Notes: a model not told the origin generated them from the sequence alone. A stretch of 64,000 nucleotides of DNA from Parietaria judaica (GCA_954871525.1 OX940864.1:14812001-14876000); one strand, 5' to 3'. Positions 10,609 to 22,740 are shown, counted from the stretch's first letter. A program made the numbers and translations.

Positions 10609-13600
10609 ATGTCTAGAAGAAGCGGCGGTAGTTCCGGGGGTTGAAGGGCGGCCAGGAATTTGCAACCCCAATTTCTACTAGGGGGAACATCGCAGCCTTG
10701 TCCCGACGACTACATTCCCGTTATGCTACCCGGAGAAATATTTCCCTCCCCTCCCAATCCAGATTATCCCGACGATACAGTACGGTCTCTAAGACCTAGT
10801 CTAGTCCGGGCGTTGGCCCACCACCAAGCCAATCCCGAACGTGTGCCCCGAGAGTTGGTCGACGCGGTGGCTCAATCTAGGGGGGAAATAACGATCCTTT
10901 TTTCAATCTCATGTTACGGGAAGGTGCCGATTACAGAGCTCAAGGTCCCGAAGGTGCCGATCCCGACGAACCTCAAGGTCCCGAAGATGCCGATCCCGAC
11001 GAAACTCAACCTCCCCACGATGCCGATCCTGACGACTTTCAAACGCCGCCCTCGATCCGTGGTTCAAATGTCGGGGTGTACAACCGCGGTTCTCCTCAAC
11101 CTTCCAATCAAGATAGCGGTGAAGCCTCCGTTGCCCGTCCCCGACGAGGTCGACGTCCTTCAAGCGGGTAATAACATTTACTCATTTCTCTATGTATAGC
11201 TATACATCATTTTTCTATTTTATTTAATCATTTAATCATTTTAGTTTAATTTTTTCAATTAGTTAATAATCATTTAATCTTTTTAGTTTAATTTTTTCAA
11301 TTAGTTAATAATCATTTAATCATACTAGTTTAATAATCAATTTGTAAGTGTTGTTTTAACGAATTTCTTGAAAGTCTTAGTATGCTCTGTGGTTGCGGTT
11401 CCGACTGATCTTCCACATCAGAAACGAATTTCTTGATATTTTTTGGTATTTAATTTTCGAATTTAATTAGTTAGTAATTAATTAATCATATTAGTTTAAT
11501 TAAACTTTAAATAGTTACTTAAATAAGTTAAAGAAATGAAAATGGTATTTTTTATGTGTGGTGATAATTATAAAGTTTTTACGAATTATGGTGTCTTAGA
11601 AAGATTGGTTTTTAAATAAGGTTTGCTTTGCAATCTCCTCCAAGCTAGCCTGGGAACCTCGGGGAGTTCTGTCTAGAAAAGCTTGGGCCTAAAGCGAATC
11701 ATAGCATCCTTTCCAGTCGATCTGGCCGTGGAACCTCGGGGAGTTCCGTCCAAAAGAGCTTGATAATTATTTCCACACATACAAAATACCATTTTTTATT
11801 TTGTTAACTTTTTAAATTAACTATATGAAATTTAATTAATTAATATTATTAATATTAATATTTAATCCATGTAAAATTAATACCAGTTTTTATTTTGTTA
11901 ATCTTTTTTCTCCCTTATATTTTTAATAGGGAAAATCCTACGGCCTTGTTGTGGGGAGGACCAAACAGAGCGAAGGTCTGGGAATATTTTCACGAAGAAC
12001 GACGTGTGCAGGGCGGTATTCGAGTCAAGATCGCCACGTGCAAGAAGTGCCATACACAATTAGATGCGCCGGGGGACAAAGGAACCGGCTACTTGATGCG
12101 ACATAAAAAAGCGTGCTACGGAGACGATGACGAGGTAAACACAGCACAGGTAAGTGCTCTTACCACCGAAAATTTACGGAAATGGACACTCGAGTGGTTA
12201 CTGTCTACGGGAGCACCGATGAGTTTGATGGAAAATCCTGCGCATACACAGTACATGCAAAGGATTAATCAGTCTTACGAACAGTTTTCCCGTACGACGT
12301 ATACCAGGGACATGGAAAAGGCTTACAAAATGCAAAAAAATTATTTGGTCGAGTTTTTTAAAATGTCAAACATAAACGTTGCTTTCACCACCGACTTGTG
12401 GAGCGGTCCGAGTCTAAACGATTATTTGAGTCTGACCGCCCATTACGTCGACGATGATTGGGTTCCATGTCAAAAACTTTTAAATATGTCACCATTCGAG
12501 TGTCGCCATACCGGCACAAACATTTCCGATAAATTAATTGAATTATTCAATGATTGGGGTTTGCGAAATCGTATTATTTCTATTACGTTAGACAATGCCG
12601 CAAACAATAACGCCGCTATTACTATCTTAGAAAAAAGTTTGCCCGGTTCTCCTTTTCGTAATATTTTACATCAAAAGTGTGGGTGTCACATTATTAATTT
12701 AATTGCTAGAACGGGCGAACGAAATATTTCAGGGCACGTTGAAAAAATACGCGGCGTTATCGATTGGATCCGGCATTCTCAAACCACCGCTAGGTGGAGA
12801 CGATTTTGTAAAGAGCACAATCATAAAGTTAATAAGTTTGGTTTAGACAACAATACACGATGGAACTCTACATATCTAATGCTTTCAGTTGTGTGTAGAC
12901 AGAGGGTACCGTTAAGCGCTTTCCTCCTCACCCAACTAGAGGCCTCAGAGCGGATCACGGAGGCAGAATGGGAAACGGCCCAGAAATTCACCCAATTCCT
13001 CAAACCCTTTTACGCTGTTACTTTTAATTTTTCGAACCAAAGACAACCTTCCTTGAATCATGGTCTTTCGGGTCTATATGAAATTACAAACACTTTTTCT
13101 GAATTCGCAAATGACCCTGTTATTTCGCCCATGATTGAGGGAATGGTTGCAAAATTCAAAATTTATTGGGATCCACCCCCTTTTTCGTATTGTTTCGGTG
13201 CTATCTTAGATCCCCGTATTATGTTTACATTCGGGCCTTTGATGTTAGCAATCGGGATAAACCTAGGGGTGGATTACACTGATTATATTAAGGTTGTTAA
13301 TGAAGCTTTTTATGAACTGTACAGTGAATGCGACCGGCGGTTCCCACAGTTCAACGCGGAGGCGGAGCGAAGGGCAGTGATGGAAAGCCCAACCAAGACC
13401 GGCCTAGCATTTGTCCGGAGACTGAAGCAAAGACTGGATCGCGGAGAATCATCGGGCTCCGGTACGCCACCGGCACGAGCGGAAGACACGGACGGCGCAC
13501 CGCAAGAATTGAAGCGGTACTACGGCCTGCGGATCGACGAGGACTCCGTCGAGTTCGATGTGATTGGATGGTGGAAGAATCAACGGGAAAGATTCCCGAT

Positions 13601-13832
13601 ATTGGCGAGGGATATACTGTCCATCCCTATTTCCAGCGTTGCTTCGGAGAGCGCGTTCAGTTCGGCTCAACATATAATCGACGACCGGAGGGCGTCAACA
13701 ACTCCTACACACCTCGAGCAAGCAGTGGTGTTGAACGATTGGATGTTCCGCAACCCCACCATCGCCCAACGGAACAAACCAACCGATCTGGAGAGGATGA
13801 CTCAAAAGTTTAACGACTGGTTCCCCGAGTGA
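10609..13832 (+). pseudogene. hAT transposase (BED zinc finger, hATC dimerisation domain), RICESLEEPER-like, broken near N-terminus
   Basis: Exon 1 starts at ATG 10609 and exon 2 runs 11930-13832 after an intron of about 760 bp (donor at 11168, acceptor AG at 11928-11929). Exon 2 is one long open frame. It starts with a BED finger (KVWEYFHEER ... CKKCHTQL ... YLMRHKKAC), has the RNase H-like core with FTTDLWSGPS and ITLDNAANNN, a conserved RWNSTYLM segment, and ends in the hATC domain (FPILARDILSIPISS then SESAFSSA). Exon 1 encodes an acidic, low-complexity N-terminus with ADPDE-type repeats. It is interrupted by TGA at 10642 and by a frameshift between about 10870 and 10911. The intron holds two copies of GGAACCTCGGGGAGTTC (11653 and 11730). 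If translation can start in exon 2, the core enzyme could still be made. Confidence 0.88.
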
Positions 13833-14260
13833 CGCAATGTAAACGCCAATATGATGTGCTCTTTCCTCTCTTGGTTTTATGTCCCTAAGGAGGATTTTTC
13901 AAGAGAGGTTTTAGTGAGGCATCTTGTAATATTTACACTGAATATTTACAACTTCTTCCACCTTATTGTAATATTCACAATGAATAATACAACTTTTTTT
14001 TTAATATCTTGTTTTATCATATTTATTTATTTGTTTTATCATATTTATTAATTTTAAATTAAATAACATACTTAAATAATAAATATTGATAGTTAAATTC
14101 GGGTAAAAACTAACAAAATTAAACATTGGAAACAAATAGAAACTTTTGCCGCAAAAATGAGTCTTCTTTCCTCGTTGAATACTTGCTGCGACCAAGCCCA
14201 TCGCGATGCATCGCGACGAGGCACTTCACGATTTTTGCGATGTGCAGCTCTACTTGGGAG

Positions 14261-15009
14261 CCTTGTGTATCATAGACAAAATATCACTCTTTACTAGTTT
14301 GGCGATATGCTTCTTCCAACGAGAAATATTATTGAAAATTTTAGCTGGTAGCTAGTCTCTTATCTCGAAGGGGAAATAATTTATGTAATGCACTAAGACA
14401 ATAAAAAAGATCGTCAACAGATTTGTAAAACAATTAGACGTACACGAACAACGATGCCCTTATAATTTTGAAAGATTGGCTTCGTCACCGTATAAAAATA
14501 ACGTTAATTAAATATGTAAAAAGAGTGAATTGAAGATATTGATTCGAGAGTAAATAATGCTTCGTTGATTTCCTATTACTCCGTCGTTCATCTGTGAATT
14601 GTGATCATGCTTATGGTTACTTTTTTGGATTCTCTTCCTGTGAATTGTGATTGTGTCTACCTTGAGCAGAAAGTTAAGGAATTTGTGTAATTTCGAATTT
14701 TTCAGAGAGAAGTGTTATGGGATTTTGGTGAACATTTTTGCTGCGAATAACAGGTTGTTTGGTTTCCGAGAAGTGTAAGAAGAAGGACAAGCAGTAGTTT
14801 TGGTGTTACAATTTTTGTTATTTATAGTTAAATTATGATTAATTGATTGTCGAATTACTCCGTCCTAATCTGTTTGGGGTCACCGTCTTTGGTTTTTATT
14901 TTGTGGAATTCTTTTTCCTGTGATTGTACCTTATGCAGAAAGTTAAGAAATCATGTTAGTTATAATAGCTTTGTTTTGAACGTTTGATAATGGAAGTTTG
15001 GAATTTCAG
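14261..15009. other. Intergenic and OR-like intron 1 remnant, exon 1 deleted
   Basis: This stretch aligns with copy B on both sides of a deletion. About 500 bp that in copy B carry the OR-like promoter and exon 1 (roughly 34590-35095) are replaced here by about 35 unrelated bases near 14527-14560. The rest matches OR intron 1. Confidence 0.85.
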
Positions 15010-16883
15010 TAACTTCTGCATCATTGAAGGACCGGAGACGGTTCAGGATTTCGTTCAAATGCAGACGCAGGAGATTCAGGACAACATTAGGAGCAGAAGG
15101 AATAAGATTTTTCTCCTTATGGAAGAGGTTAGGATACAGGCGGTCTCGCAAACGAAAATGGTTGCTTTATTTTGACCCGACGTTTGGTATATTACTTGTG
15201 TAGGTAAGGAGATTGAGAGTGCAGCAAAGACTGAAGATGATGAAGGATGTTCATGAAGGCGGTGCGGAAGAGCAGTATGAGATGCCTGATATGCCTTCGT
15301 CCATTCCTTTTCTACCTCCCGTGGTAAGTCGATTATATCTAAACATTATCTGAATTTTGTTTTTGATTCGATATTTATTTTTTCTTTTTGGCATGGTTAC
15401 AACTTGAATGTGTTGATCATGAAACTCTCTTGATATAGTTTTGATCATGAAAGTCTCTTGATATAGTTTTAGGCCTCCATTTCTCTTGTGATTATAAGTA
15501 ATACTTGTATATGTTTTCATAGACACCGAAGACACTGAAGCAACTATACTTGACGAGTCTATCGTTTATATCGGGAATAATAGTATTTGGAGGCCTTATC
15601 GCACCAACAGTAAGTTTCTTTAAAACTGTGAATTTTTTGTTTCAAATTTTATGTTCGATATACCATTGGGTGTTTATTTGTGCAGTTAGAGCTTAAACTC
15701 GGTTTAGGAGGGACCTCGTACGAGGATTTCATTCGCAGCATGCATTTGCCTATGCAACTAAGGTATTCTTTTCGCAAATTTAAAATCTTAACCTCAGAAC
15801 ATACTTAGTTGATTCTGAGCTGTATGAACTTACTTAACCATAATCCTAAAGTTCTCTTGTTTGCCACCAATTTCCGGGCTCATTCAGGTCGATCCCATTA
15901 TAGCTTCCGTCTCCGGGGGCGCGGTGGGTGTCATTTCAGCCCTAATGTTAATTGAAGCCAACAATGTTGAGCAACAAGAGAAGAAACGATGCAAATATTG
16001 CAATGGAGCAGGTATGTGTTTTTTTTCTTTTCTTTCCGTACTAGACTTGCATTCGAGTCTGTCAATGCTCAATCATTTTAGGTCGCAAAGCCGGATATTC
16101 AGTTCGGCTTTTGAACTTTTTCCAACTAAACTGATTTTTTTGGCTTTTGACACTGTAAAATAGACATCATGTTTAGCTTTTTCGGTCAACGGTTTTAAAC
16201 TGTTTAAAACCGAATATGAATGGGGATAAACGTTAATGAGAAACAATTTTCAATGATTCAAAATCAGTTTAAATGGATCAAATCATGAAATTAAATTTTT
16301 AATGGAGAAATTATTACAAACTACCAATTGAAATGCTTAAAATCATTATAAAAAATGTAACTCTTAAAAAAAATTAATTAATTTTTTTGTTCAAAACTGG
16401 GTATCGATCATACTGTTCGGTTTAAAATATAACTCAGGGTTTTGTGTTATGAAAACCAAAAAAAAAAAATGTTATTCCCGTTTTTGGTTTCCTATTTTCA
16501 CCCCCCATAAAAGAGAACGCTATTAGATGATCTTGGAATTTTAATTCAGATATTGTGAATTGGACAGGCTACTTGTCTTGTGCTAGATCCTCTGCAAGCG
16601 GGGTTTGCGTGCGAATCGATCCCATCTCGATTTCTAATTTATCCAACGGACCTTTGCGAGTGCCCGCTAGCACGAGGTGTCTAAATTGCTCCGGTGCCGG
16701 AAAGGTACGATAATCTTGAACTTGATCAATCCAGTGCCGAAGACCAAATGAGGTCTTGGGTTCGAGTCACCGCTAACATATACTTCTTGTTCCGTGTTTG
16801 TATAGGTAATGTATCCGACCTGCCTTTGCACTGGAATGGTGTTGGCGAGCGAACACCACCCGCGTATCGATCCCTTCGACTGA
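15010..16883 (+). pseudogene. OR-like (DnaJ-type zinc finger plastid protein), decayed copy A
   Basis: Exons 2-8 of the OR-like gene are present: 15010-15127, 15204-15323, 15523-15609, 15686-15762, 15884-16011, 16568-16704 and 16806-16883. They have the same lengths as in copy B. The copy cannot make the normal protein. Exon 1 with the transit peptide is deleted. The exon 6 acceptor AG is AT (15882-15883), and the nearest AG, 4 nt downstream, would shift the frame. Two zinc-finger cysteines are gone: CARC became CARS in exon 7, and VMCPTC became VMYPTC in exon 8. The sequence is otherwise close to copy B, so decay followed the duplication. Confidence 0.93.
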
Positions 16884-16945
16884 TGAGCACGCATCACTTA
16901 TAATTTATTTATTTACATTATTATATATAATAGCTTCACATGTAT

Positions 16946-19900
16946 TTGGTATGCAATCGTGACTGTTCGGCACTGTTCATCGTACTGTTCATTACGAATT
17001 TGGTATGCAATCTGGTGCTCGATTTCTGTGATTTTGATGCCTAGTGTTTGTGGAATTTGGGGCTTTTGTTAGATTGGTCAATTTGTTGCTTGGATTTGGT
17101 TTGTTTGGTACTCGTTCGTCATGGCTAGTCGAAAGGATGATTCGCTTCAGTCGATTAGCGCACAGTTAGATGGAAAGAACTACTCGTATTGGAGTTACGT
17201 GATGAAGAATTTTCTGAAGGGGAAATCTATGTGGGGGTATATTTTGGGTACTAAATTGCCGCCCACTGACAAGTCGAATGATTCTTATGACGGGCAACTG
17301 GAGATTTGGGAAGCCGACAATTCGAAAATCATCACATGGATAAACAATTGGATAAACAATTCTGTTACTCATTCGATAGGCGTTCAATTGGCAAAATTTG
17401 AGACAGTAAAAAGCTTGTTTGGGAGCATCTTGAGAGATTGTATACTCAGTCTAATTTCGCTCGGCGCTATCAATTGGAAACTGACATTCGGGCTCTCAAG
17501 CAAGATGATTCGTCAATCCAGGAATTCTACTATGCTATGTCTGCTTTATGGGATCAGTTGGCTCAGATCGAACCCGCCAATTTACGTTCAGTGGAGCCTT
17601 ACATCCAATTTAGAGAGGAACAACGTCTTGTTCAGTTCTTGATGGCGCTTCGAGATGACTTCGAAGCTCTACGCGGGTCCATTTTACACCGGAGTCCCTT
17701 GCCTTCGGTTGACTCCGTTGTGAAATAATTGTTGGCATAAGAGATTCGGTTGAAGACTCGCACTGACAAACAAACTTCTTCAACGGCCGCTCCATCTGTT
17801 TTTGCTGCTTCCCCTCAGAGTTCATCTAGTAACCATTCGAGTCGCTCAAATACTCGTGTTGGCATAGATGAATGTGCGTTTTGTAAGCAAAAAGGGCATT
17901 GGAAGGGACAATGTCCTTTATTGGTCAATAAAGGAAAACAACCGCATCGACGCCCGTCACCGGTATCTCAAAAGCCTCCATGGAAAGCTACTAATCAAGC
18001 TTTTCAAACGAGTAGTGCTGAAGTGTCTACATCAGATCCATCGTTGATTGAGCAATTCCAAAAGTTTCTCGCCTCGAAACCTCAAGCCTTATCTGTTGCT
18101 TCCCCTGTCTGTTTGTCCTCTCTCAAAAACTCTGGTTCTTTAGGTATATCTTCTCCCACTTGGGTTCTTGATTCTGGTGCTACTGATCATATGTCTCCTG
18201 AGAAATCATGTTTTTCTTCGTTGTCTCCAAATTCATCCGTATCCATAACAACGGCTAATGGTAATCATATGCCATTGGTCGGTGTTGGTCCTATCCGTAC
18301 ACCCCACCTAAACCTTCTGCATCCCTACTATATTCCGAATCTCACTTTGAATCTTGCTTCGGTTGGTAAATTGTGCGACTTGGACTATTTTGTCCTCTTC
18401 ACTAAATCTCATTGTTTTGTACAGGATCCACATGCTCAGAAGCTGATTGGGATAGGCCATAGGGAAGGAGGTCTGTATGTGGGACTGGTGGATGAACTCA
18501 AAGTGCCCGAGAGTGTTGCCGCTTCTAGTGTCGATTTGTCATCTTTTCGGTTAAGTCGTTCGTCTTCTGATTTTTACTTATGGCATTCTCGTTTGGGTCA
18601 TGTTTCGGGGTCTCGTTTAAAGTTTTTAGTTTCTACGGGTGTGTTGGGTAATTTGAAAACTCATGATGTGTCTGATTGTAGTGGTTGTAAACTTGCTAAA
18701 TTTTTGGCATTACCATTTCCTAGAAGTTTATCTCAATAAACTGCACCTTTTGATTTCATTCACTCTGATGTATGGGGACCCTCCTCTTTGCCCACAAAAG
18801 GGGGTTCCCGTTGTTATGTATCTTTCGTTGATGACTACACTCGTTACACTTGGGTTTACCTTATGAAACGTCGTTCTGAATTTCTGAATATATTTTATAT
18901 GTTTCGAGCTCTTGTCAAAACCCAATATTCGTCTGTCATAAAATGTTTCCGCTGTGATTTAGGAGGGGAATACACATCTCATGATTTTTCCAGGTTACTT
19001 AGCTCTGACGAAACTCTTCATCAGAGTTCATGTACCGATACCCCTCAACAAAATGGTGTAGCAGAACGAAAACATCGTCATATCATTGAAACTGCTCGAT
19101 CACCTCTTTTATCATCTCAGGTTCCAGCTGTGTTTTGGGGAGAAGCTGTTCTGACCTCTGTTTATCTGATAAATAGAATTCCTACTTCACATAACTCAGG
19201 TTTGTCACCTTTTGAAAAGATTCATGGTCAGTCTCCTGATTATTCCGCATTACGTGTCTTCGGGTCAGCTTGTTTTGTGCTACGCCCTAGTGTTGAGCGT
19301 AGTAAATTGACTTCTCGATCTGTGTTGTGTGTTTTCTTGGGTTATGGGATTGGTCAAAAAGGGTATCGTTGCTTTGATCTCGTTGGTCAAAAATTGTATG
19401 TCTCTCGTCATGTATTCTTCCTTGAACATATTCCATATTTTTCGGTTCCAGAAAATTCCCATAATATGACAAAATCAGATCTAGTCAGTATTGATCCTTT
19501 TGATATTAATGAAGATCATCTCTAGCCTCCTGTTGCTCCGTGTGATGAGGCAACAAACTCAGGTACTATTGTTCCCGCCACATCTTCGCCTCCTCAACCA
19601 GTGGTCTCGCAATCAGCTCTAGAGAATGTGGATCCTCCACCTCGCTCATCGAGTAGGGTCCGTAAGTCCACTAAACTCCAAGATTTTTCATATTCATGTT
19701 ACTCTAGTTCCTTTGTATCTTTCCTAACATCTATTCATAAAATTTCTGAGCCCTCGTCCTATCGGGAAGCTATTCTTGACCCTCTTTGGCAGAATGCTAT
19801 GGATGAGGAACTTTTAGCACTGCGTCAAACACGTACTTGGGATTTGGTTTTGTTACCACCGGGAAAACGCACCATTGGTTCCCGATGGGTTTACAAGATC

Positions 19901-21410
19901 AAAACTAAGTCCGATGGATCCGTTGAAAGATACAAACCTCGACTCGTTGCTAGGGGGTTTTCTCAGCAATATGGCATGGATTATGAAGAGACATTTGCTC
20001 CGGTTGCCAAAATGATTACAATTAGAACTCTCATCGCTGTTGCTTCTGTTCGTGGGTGGAAAATCTCTCAGATGGACGTGAAAAATGCTTTTCTCAACGG
20101 TGATCTCCACGAAGAAGTTTACATGGATCCGCCTCCCGGTGTCACTCACAAGGTTGGTGAAGTTTGCAAGCTTCGGAAAGCCCTCTACGGTCTCAAGCAA
20201 GCCCCTCGTGCTTGGTTTGAGAAGTTCTCTACCGTGATCACATCGCTTGGCTTCTCTCACAGTCACCATGATTATGCTTTATTCATTAAGTGCACCGGAA
20301 AAGGTCGTATTCTTCTCTCTTTGTACGTTGATGATATGATTATTACTGGTGATGATGTCGATGAGATTGAATGTCTCAAGATCAAGTTAGCTCGCTGCTT
20401 TGCTATGAAGGATTTGGGAATGCTACGGTACTTTCTGGGAATCGAGGTTGCTTCATCTCCGAAAGGATATATCTTATCTCAGTCAAAGTATATTGCTGAT
20501 ATATTTGAGCGTGCACAGCTTACAGACAACAAAGTGGTGGATACTCCAATTGAAACCAACGCTCGATATGCTTTGACTGATGGAGTAGCTTTACCAGATC
20601 CTGCTTTGTATCGTACCATTGTTGGTAGTTTGGTTTACCTTACTATTACGCGTCCCGATATTGCTCATGCTGTTCACGTGGTTAGTCAGTTTGTTGTGGC
20701 TCCTACTACAGTTCATTGGAGTGTTGTTCTTCGTATTCTTCGGTTTCTTCGAGGAACTCAATTTCAAAGCCTACTCCTATCGTCGAGCTCTTCATTGGGT
20801 CTTCGTGCGTATACCGATGCTTACTGGGCTGGCGATCCCATTAATCGCAAGTCAACCACGGGTTTATGTATCTTCCTAGGCGATTCTCTTATATCGTGGA
20901 AGAGCAAGAAACAAGATGTTATCTCTCGGTCGTCCACAGAAGCGGAGTATCGAGCCATGGCATCTGCGACATGTGAGATTGTTTGGTTGCGATGGTTACT
21001 TGCAGATATGGGTGTTAGCTCTCCTCAGCCCACTCCGTTGTTTTGCGACAATAAAAGTGCCATTCAGATTGCAAGGAATGCGGTGTTTCACGAGCGTACG
21101 AAGCACATTGAGATTGATTGTCATGTGGTCAGACATCACTTTCAATGTAACAACATGACATTGCCTTTTGTCTCTTCATCAGTTCAAATTGCCGATCTTT
21201 TCACCAAGGCGCTTTCATCTTCTCGTTTTCGTTTTCTAGTTAGCAAACTCTCAATGCTTGTTGTTGTAGCATCGTGAGTTTGAGAGGGGGTATTAGCATT
21301 TAAAGTCCCTATGTTTTCCCCTATTTGCTATTTAGTCATTTTCTTTAGTATAACTTAAACATTATTGTATTATTGCTATTATTCTAATAGATCGAAAGTT
21401 TCTCTCTTCT
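16946..21410 (+). mobile_element. Degenerate Ty1/Copia retrotransposon, 5' LTR not found
   Basis: Compared with copy B, foreign sequence begins after CTTCACATGTAT at about 16945. A PBS-like TTTGGTATGCAATC occurs twice (16945 and 16998), followed by gag-pol from 17121 to 21277, a purine-rich tract (about 21280-21292) and a possible 3' LTR start at 21293. I find no upstream copy of the 21293-21410 sequence, so the 5' LTR is probably deleted. The right boundary is uncertain because the Myb/SANT exon 2 starts immediately beyond it. Confidence 0.85.
17121..21277 (+). pseudogene. Copia gag-pol polyprotein, three in-frame stops and one frameshift
   Basis: The domain order is that of Copia. Gag (from MASRKDDSLQSIS) comes first, then a CCHC zinc knuckle (CAFCKQKGHWKGQC), protease (WVLDSGATDHMS), GAG-pre-integrase (LWHSRLGHVS), integrase core (VSFVDDYTRYTWVY and TPQQNGVAERKHRH), reverse transcriptase (WVYKIKTKSDGS, then SLYVDDMIITG) and RNase H (AYTDAYWAGDP, then SRSSTEAEYRA). 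After a frameshift near 17410 the reading frame stays constant to the end, broken only by stops at 17726, 18737 and 19523. So few lesions suggest moderate age. It cannot encode a full polyprotein. Confidence 0.93.
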
Positions 21411-21412
21411 CT
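21293..21412 (+). other. Possible 3' LTR remnant of the Copia element
   Basis: Sequence following the polypurine tract GAGTTTGAGAGGGGG. It is AT-rich and ends in a CTCTCTT-rich stretch. Without a partner LTR the call rests on position alone. Confidence 0.35.
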
Positions 21413-21415
21413 CTC

Positions 21416-22204
21416 TCACACTTGCCACATGCCTTCACTACTCATCGGAGACTTTCGCTTCTCTGCACTGGATTTCTCGCCCGATTTTTCTTTTCCGGCC
21501 TCCAGCACCTTATCGGATGTTACCCCAATCTCTTCTATTTTTGGCGCACTTGCCGCAGTTGATAGATCCTCGACTACTTTCATTATCCGAGCAGTTTCCG
21601 CGGCTTTGGTTGCGGCTATAATCTCAAACGGGCCCATCTCCATTTCACCGGTAGCTGACCTCCGTGCAAAAATCGCCTTGAGCTTATCATAGTTTGCCAA
21701 ACCCTTTCTTTTAAATCGTTCTACATACGGATATTTCTGCAAGTAATAGATAAAACACGTTTAACACAACATGGCCTACTTTCTTCAACCTCGGTCACTA
21801 ACATATGGAAAAAAATAAACATTAATACAGTACAGACCAGAGAATTTTATTATTTTATCAAAATTATTAATTTATCGAGATAAAATTTAGTGATATTAGA
21901 TAGAGTCGAAACTCTACAAAACTATTATTTTATCGAGTATTTATTTAACCGTATTAGTGTTTGTATCCCATTTGAACCCGGTGGTTTTGGTAAGTCCTCG
22001 GAAGATTCTAGTAGCTCTTTCGAGTCGGTGCCACTTTTGCTTAAGCCGATCTTCCGTGTATGCGCCGCCGAATTTCGCTACCATTGCCGCCTCAATCATC
22101 CCTGGCCATATACGCCGTTTAACCTCTTCGTAGCACAAGTCGACGAAAAACGACTCGGCATCGTCGGGCCAATGCGCAGCGTCTTCCATGGTCTGAAGAC
22201 ACAA
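21416..22204 (-). pseudogene. Myb/SANT-like DNA-binding domain protein, copy A (probably decayed)
   Basis: Exon 1 (22189 or 22204 down to about 21960) encodes a Myb/SANT-like domain of the plant L10-interacting MYB type. It shows a tryptophan near the start (DAAHWPDDAESFFVDLC), a central RRIWPGMIEAAM helix, a WHRLERATRIFRGL helix and GFKWDTNTNT. Exon 2 (about 21738-21416) continues with YPYVERFKRKGLANYDKL, the family's conserved follow-on motif, then an acidic/basic tail. The usual D-x-VW linker between them is not visible, and the donor after AATACG is weak. The intron region carries AT-rich inverted motifs (TTATCGAGATAAA). Copy B retains only exon 1. Such genes often derive from PIF/Harbinger transposons. 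Whether this copy is expressed cannot be told. Confidence 0.6.
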
Positions 22205-22492
22205 GCTTAGGCTCGTTGAGACTAATCACTATATATGAATGTTATGGTGATTAAACTAACTAGGTGTGCGTGTGCATGTTCAAGCAAGCATACTAAGACT
22301 AATCCAAGAATACTAAAAGAGATTTGTAACTGGGTTTCTTACCGTGACGCGGAGATGGACTGTGAGTCTGTGATGCATGCAGGAAGAGAGAGAGAGAGTG
22401 ACAGTGAGGAAAAAAATGAGGCGGTGATTAGAGAGAAAAATTAGTTAAATATTTTTAATAATTAATTTTAAATAATGAATAATAACGAACAT

Positions 22493-22502
22493 GACAGTTT
22501 GG

Positions 22503-22535
<33 letters not shown>

Positions 22536-22536
22536 A
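22493..22536 (+). pseudogene. tRNA-Leu relic (anticodon arm deleted), copy A
   Basis: The 5' end GACAGTTTGGCCGA joins directly to the variable-arm and T-arm part (AAGGGCGTGGGTTCAAATCC) and the 3' acceptor half CACAGCTGTA. The D-arm remainder and whole anticodon arm are missing. Copy B (38563-38616) has a smaller deletion, so loss continued after the duplication. Confidence 0.8.
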
Positions 22537-22541
22537 ATCTT

Positions 22542-22669
22542 TTTCTTTCTTTTTATTTTAGTAATGGACATAATAAATGTCCTCTTTAATTTTTTGGAAA
22601 AATTGTTTCTTTCTTTTTATTTTAGTAATGGACATAATAAATGTCCTCTTTAATTTTTTGGAAAAATTG
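22542..22669. repeat. 64-bp tandem duplication
   Basis: A 64-bp unit containing GTAATGGACATAATAAATGT is repeated exactly twice (GTAATGG at 22561 and 22625). Copy B has only one diverged unit. Confidence 0.9.
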
Positions 22670-22740
22670 CGTCAAAAGTACTCGCAGTATACTCGCAGTA
22701 TACGTCCCATGCTCTTCCGTCACATTCCCATCAAACACCG

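Larger units (their letters stand above)
10076..14252 (+). mobile_element. hAT-family DNA transposon, 4177 bp, with 8-bp target duplication
   Basis: The ends are perfect 12-bp inverted repeats, TAGAGCTGCACA and TGTGCAGCTCTA, flanked by the 8-bp duplication CTTGGGAG (10068-10075 and 14253-14260). Copy B carries one CTTGGGAG at 34238-34245 in the same context: the pre-insertion site. Inside are subterminal TCGCGA repeats, a TATA-box promoter, a T/C-rich leader and a two-exon transposase gene with BED and hATC domains. The transposase carries a stop and a frameshift near its N-terminus, so the copy is probably not autonomous now. The perfect TIRs and target duplication suggest a fairly recent insertion, after the segmental duplication. 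Confidence 0.97.

Noticed and set aside
10660..11199. 179-codon open frame in the hAT element as a separate gene
   Set aside because: It is transposase exon 1 read through the frame break; the acidic-repeat frame from about 10911 is the one that splices in phase to exon 2.
13328..13813. 161-codon frame inside the hAT transposase
   Set aside because: Shadow of the hATC-encoding frame; no independent domain.
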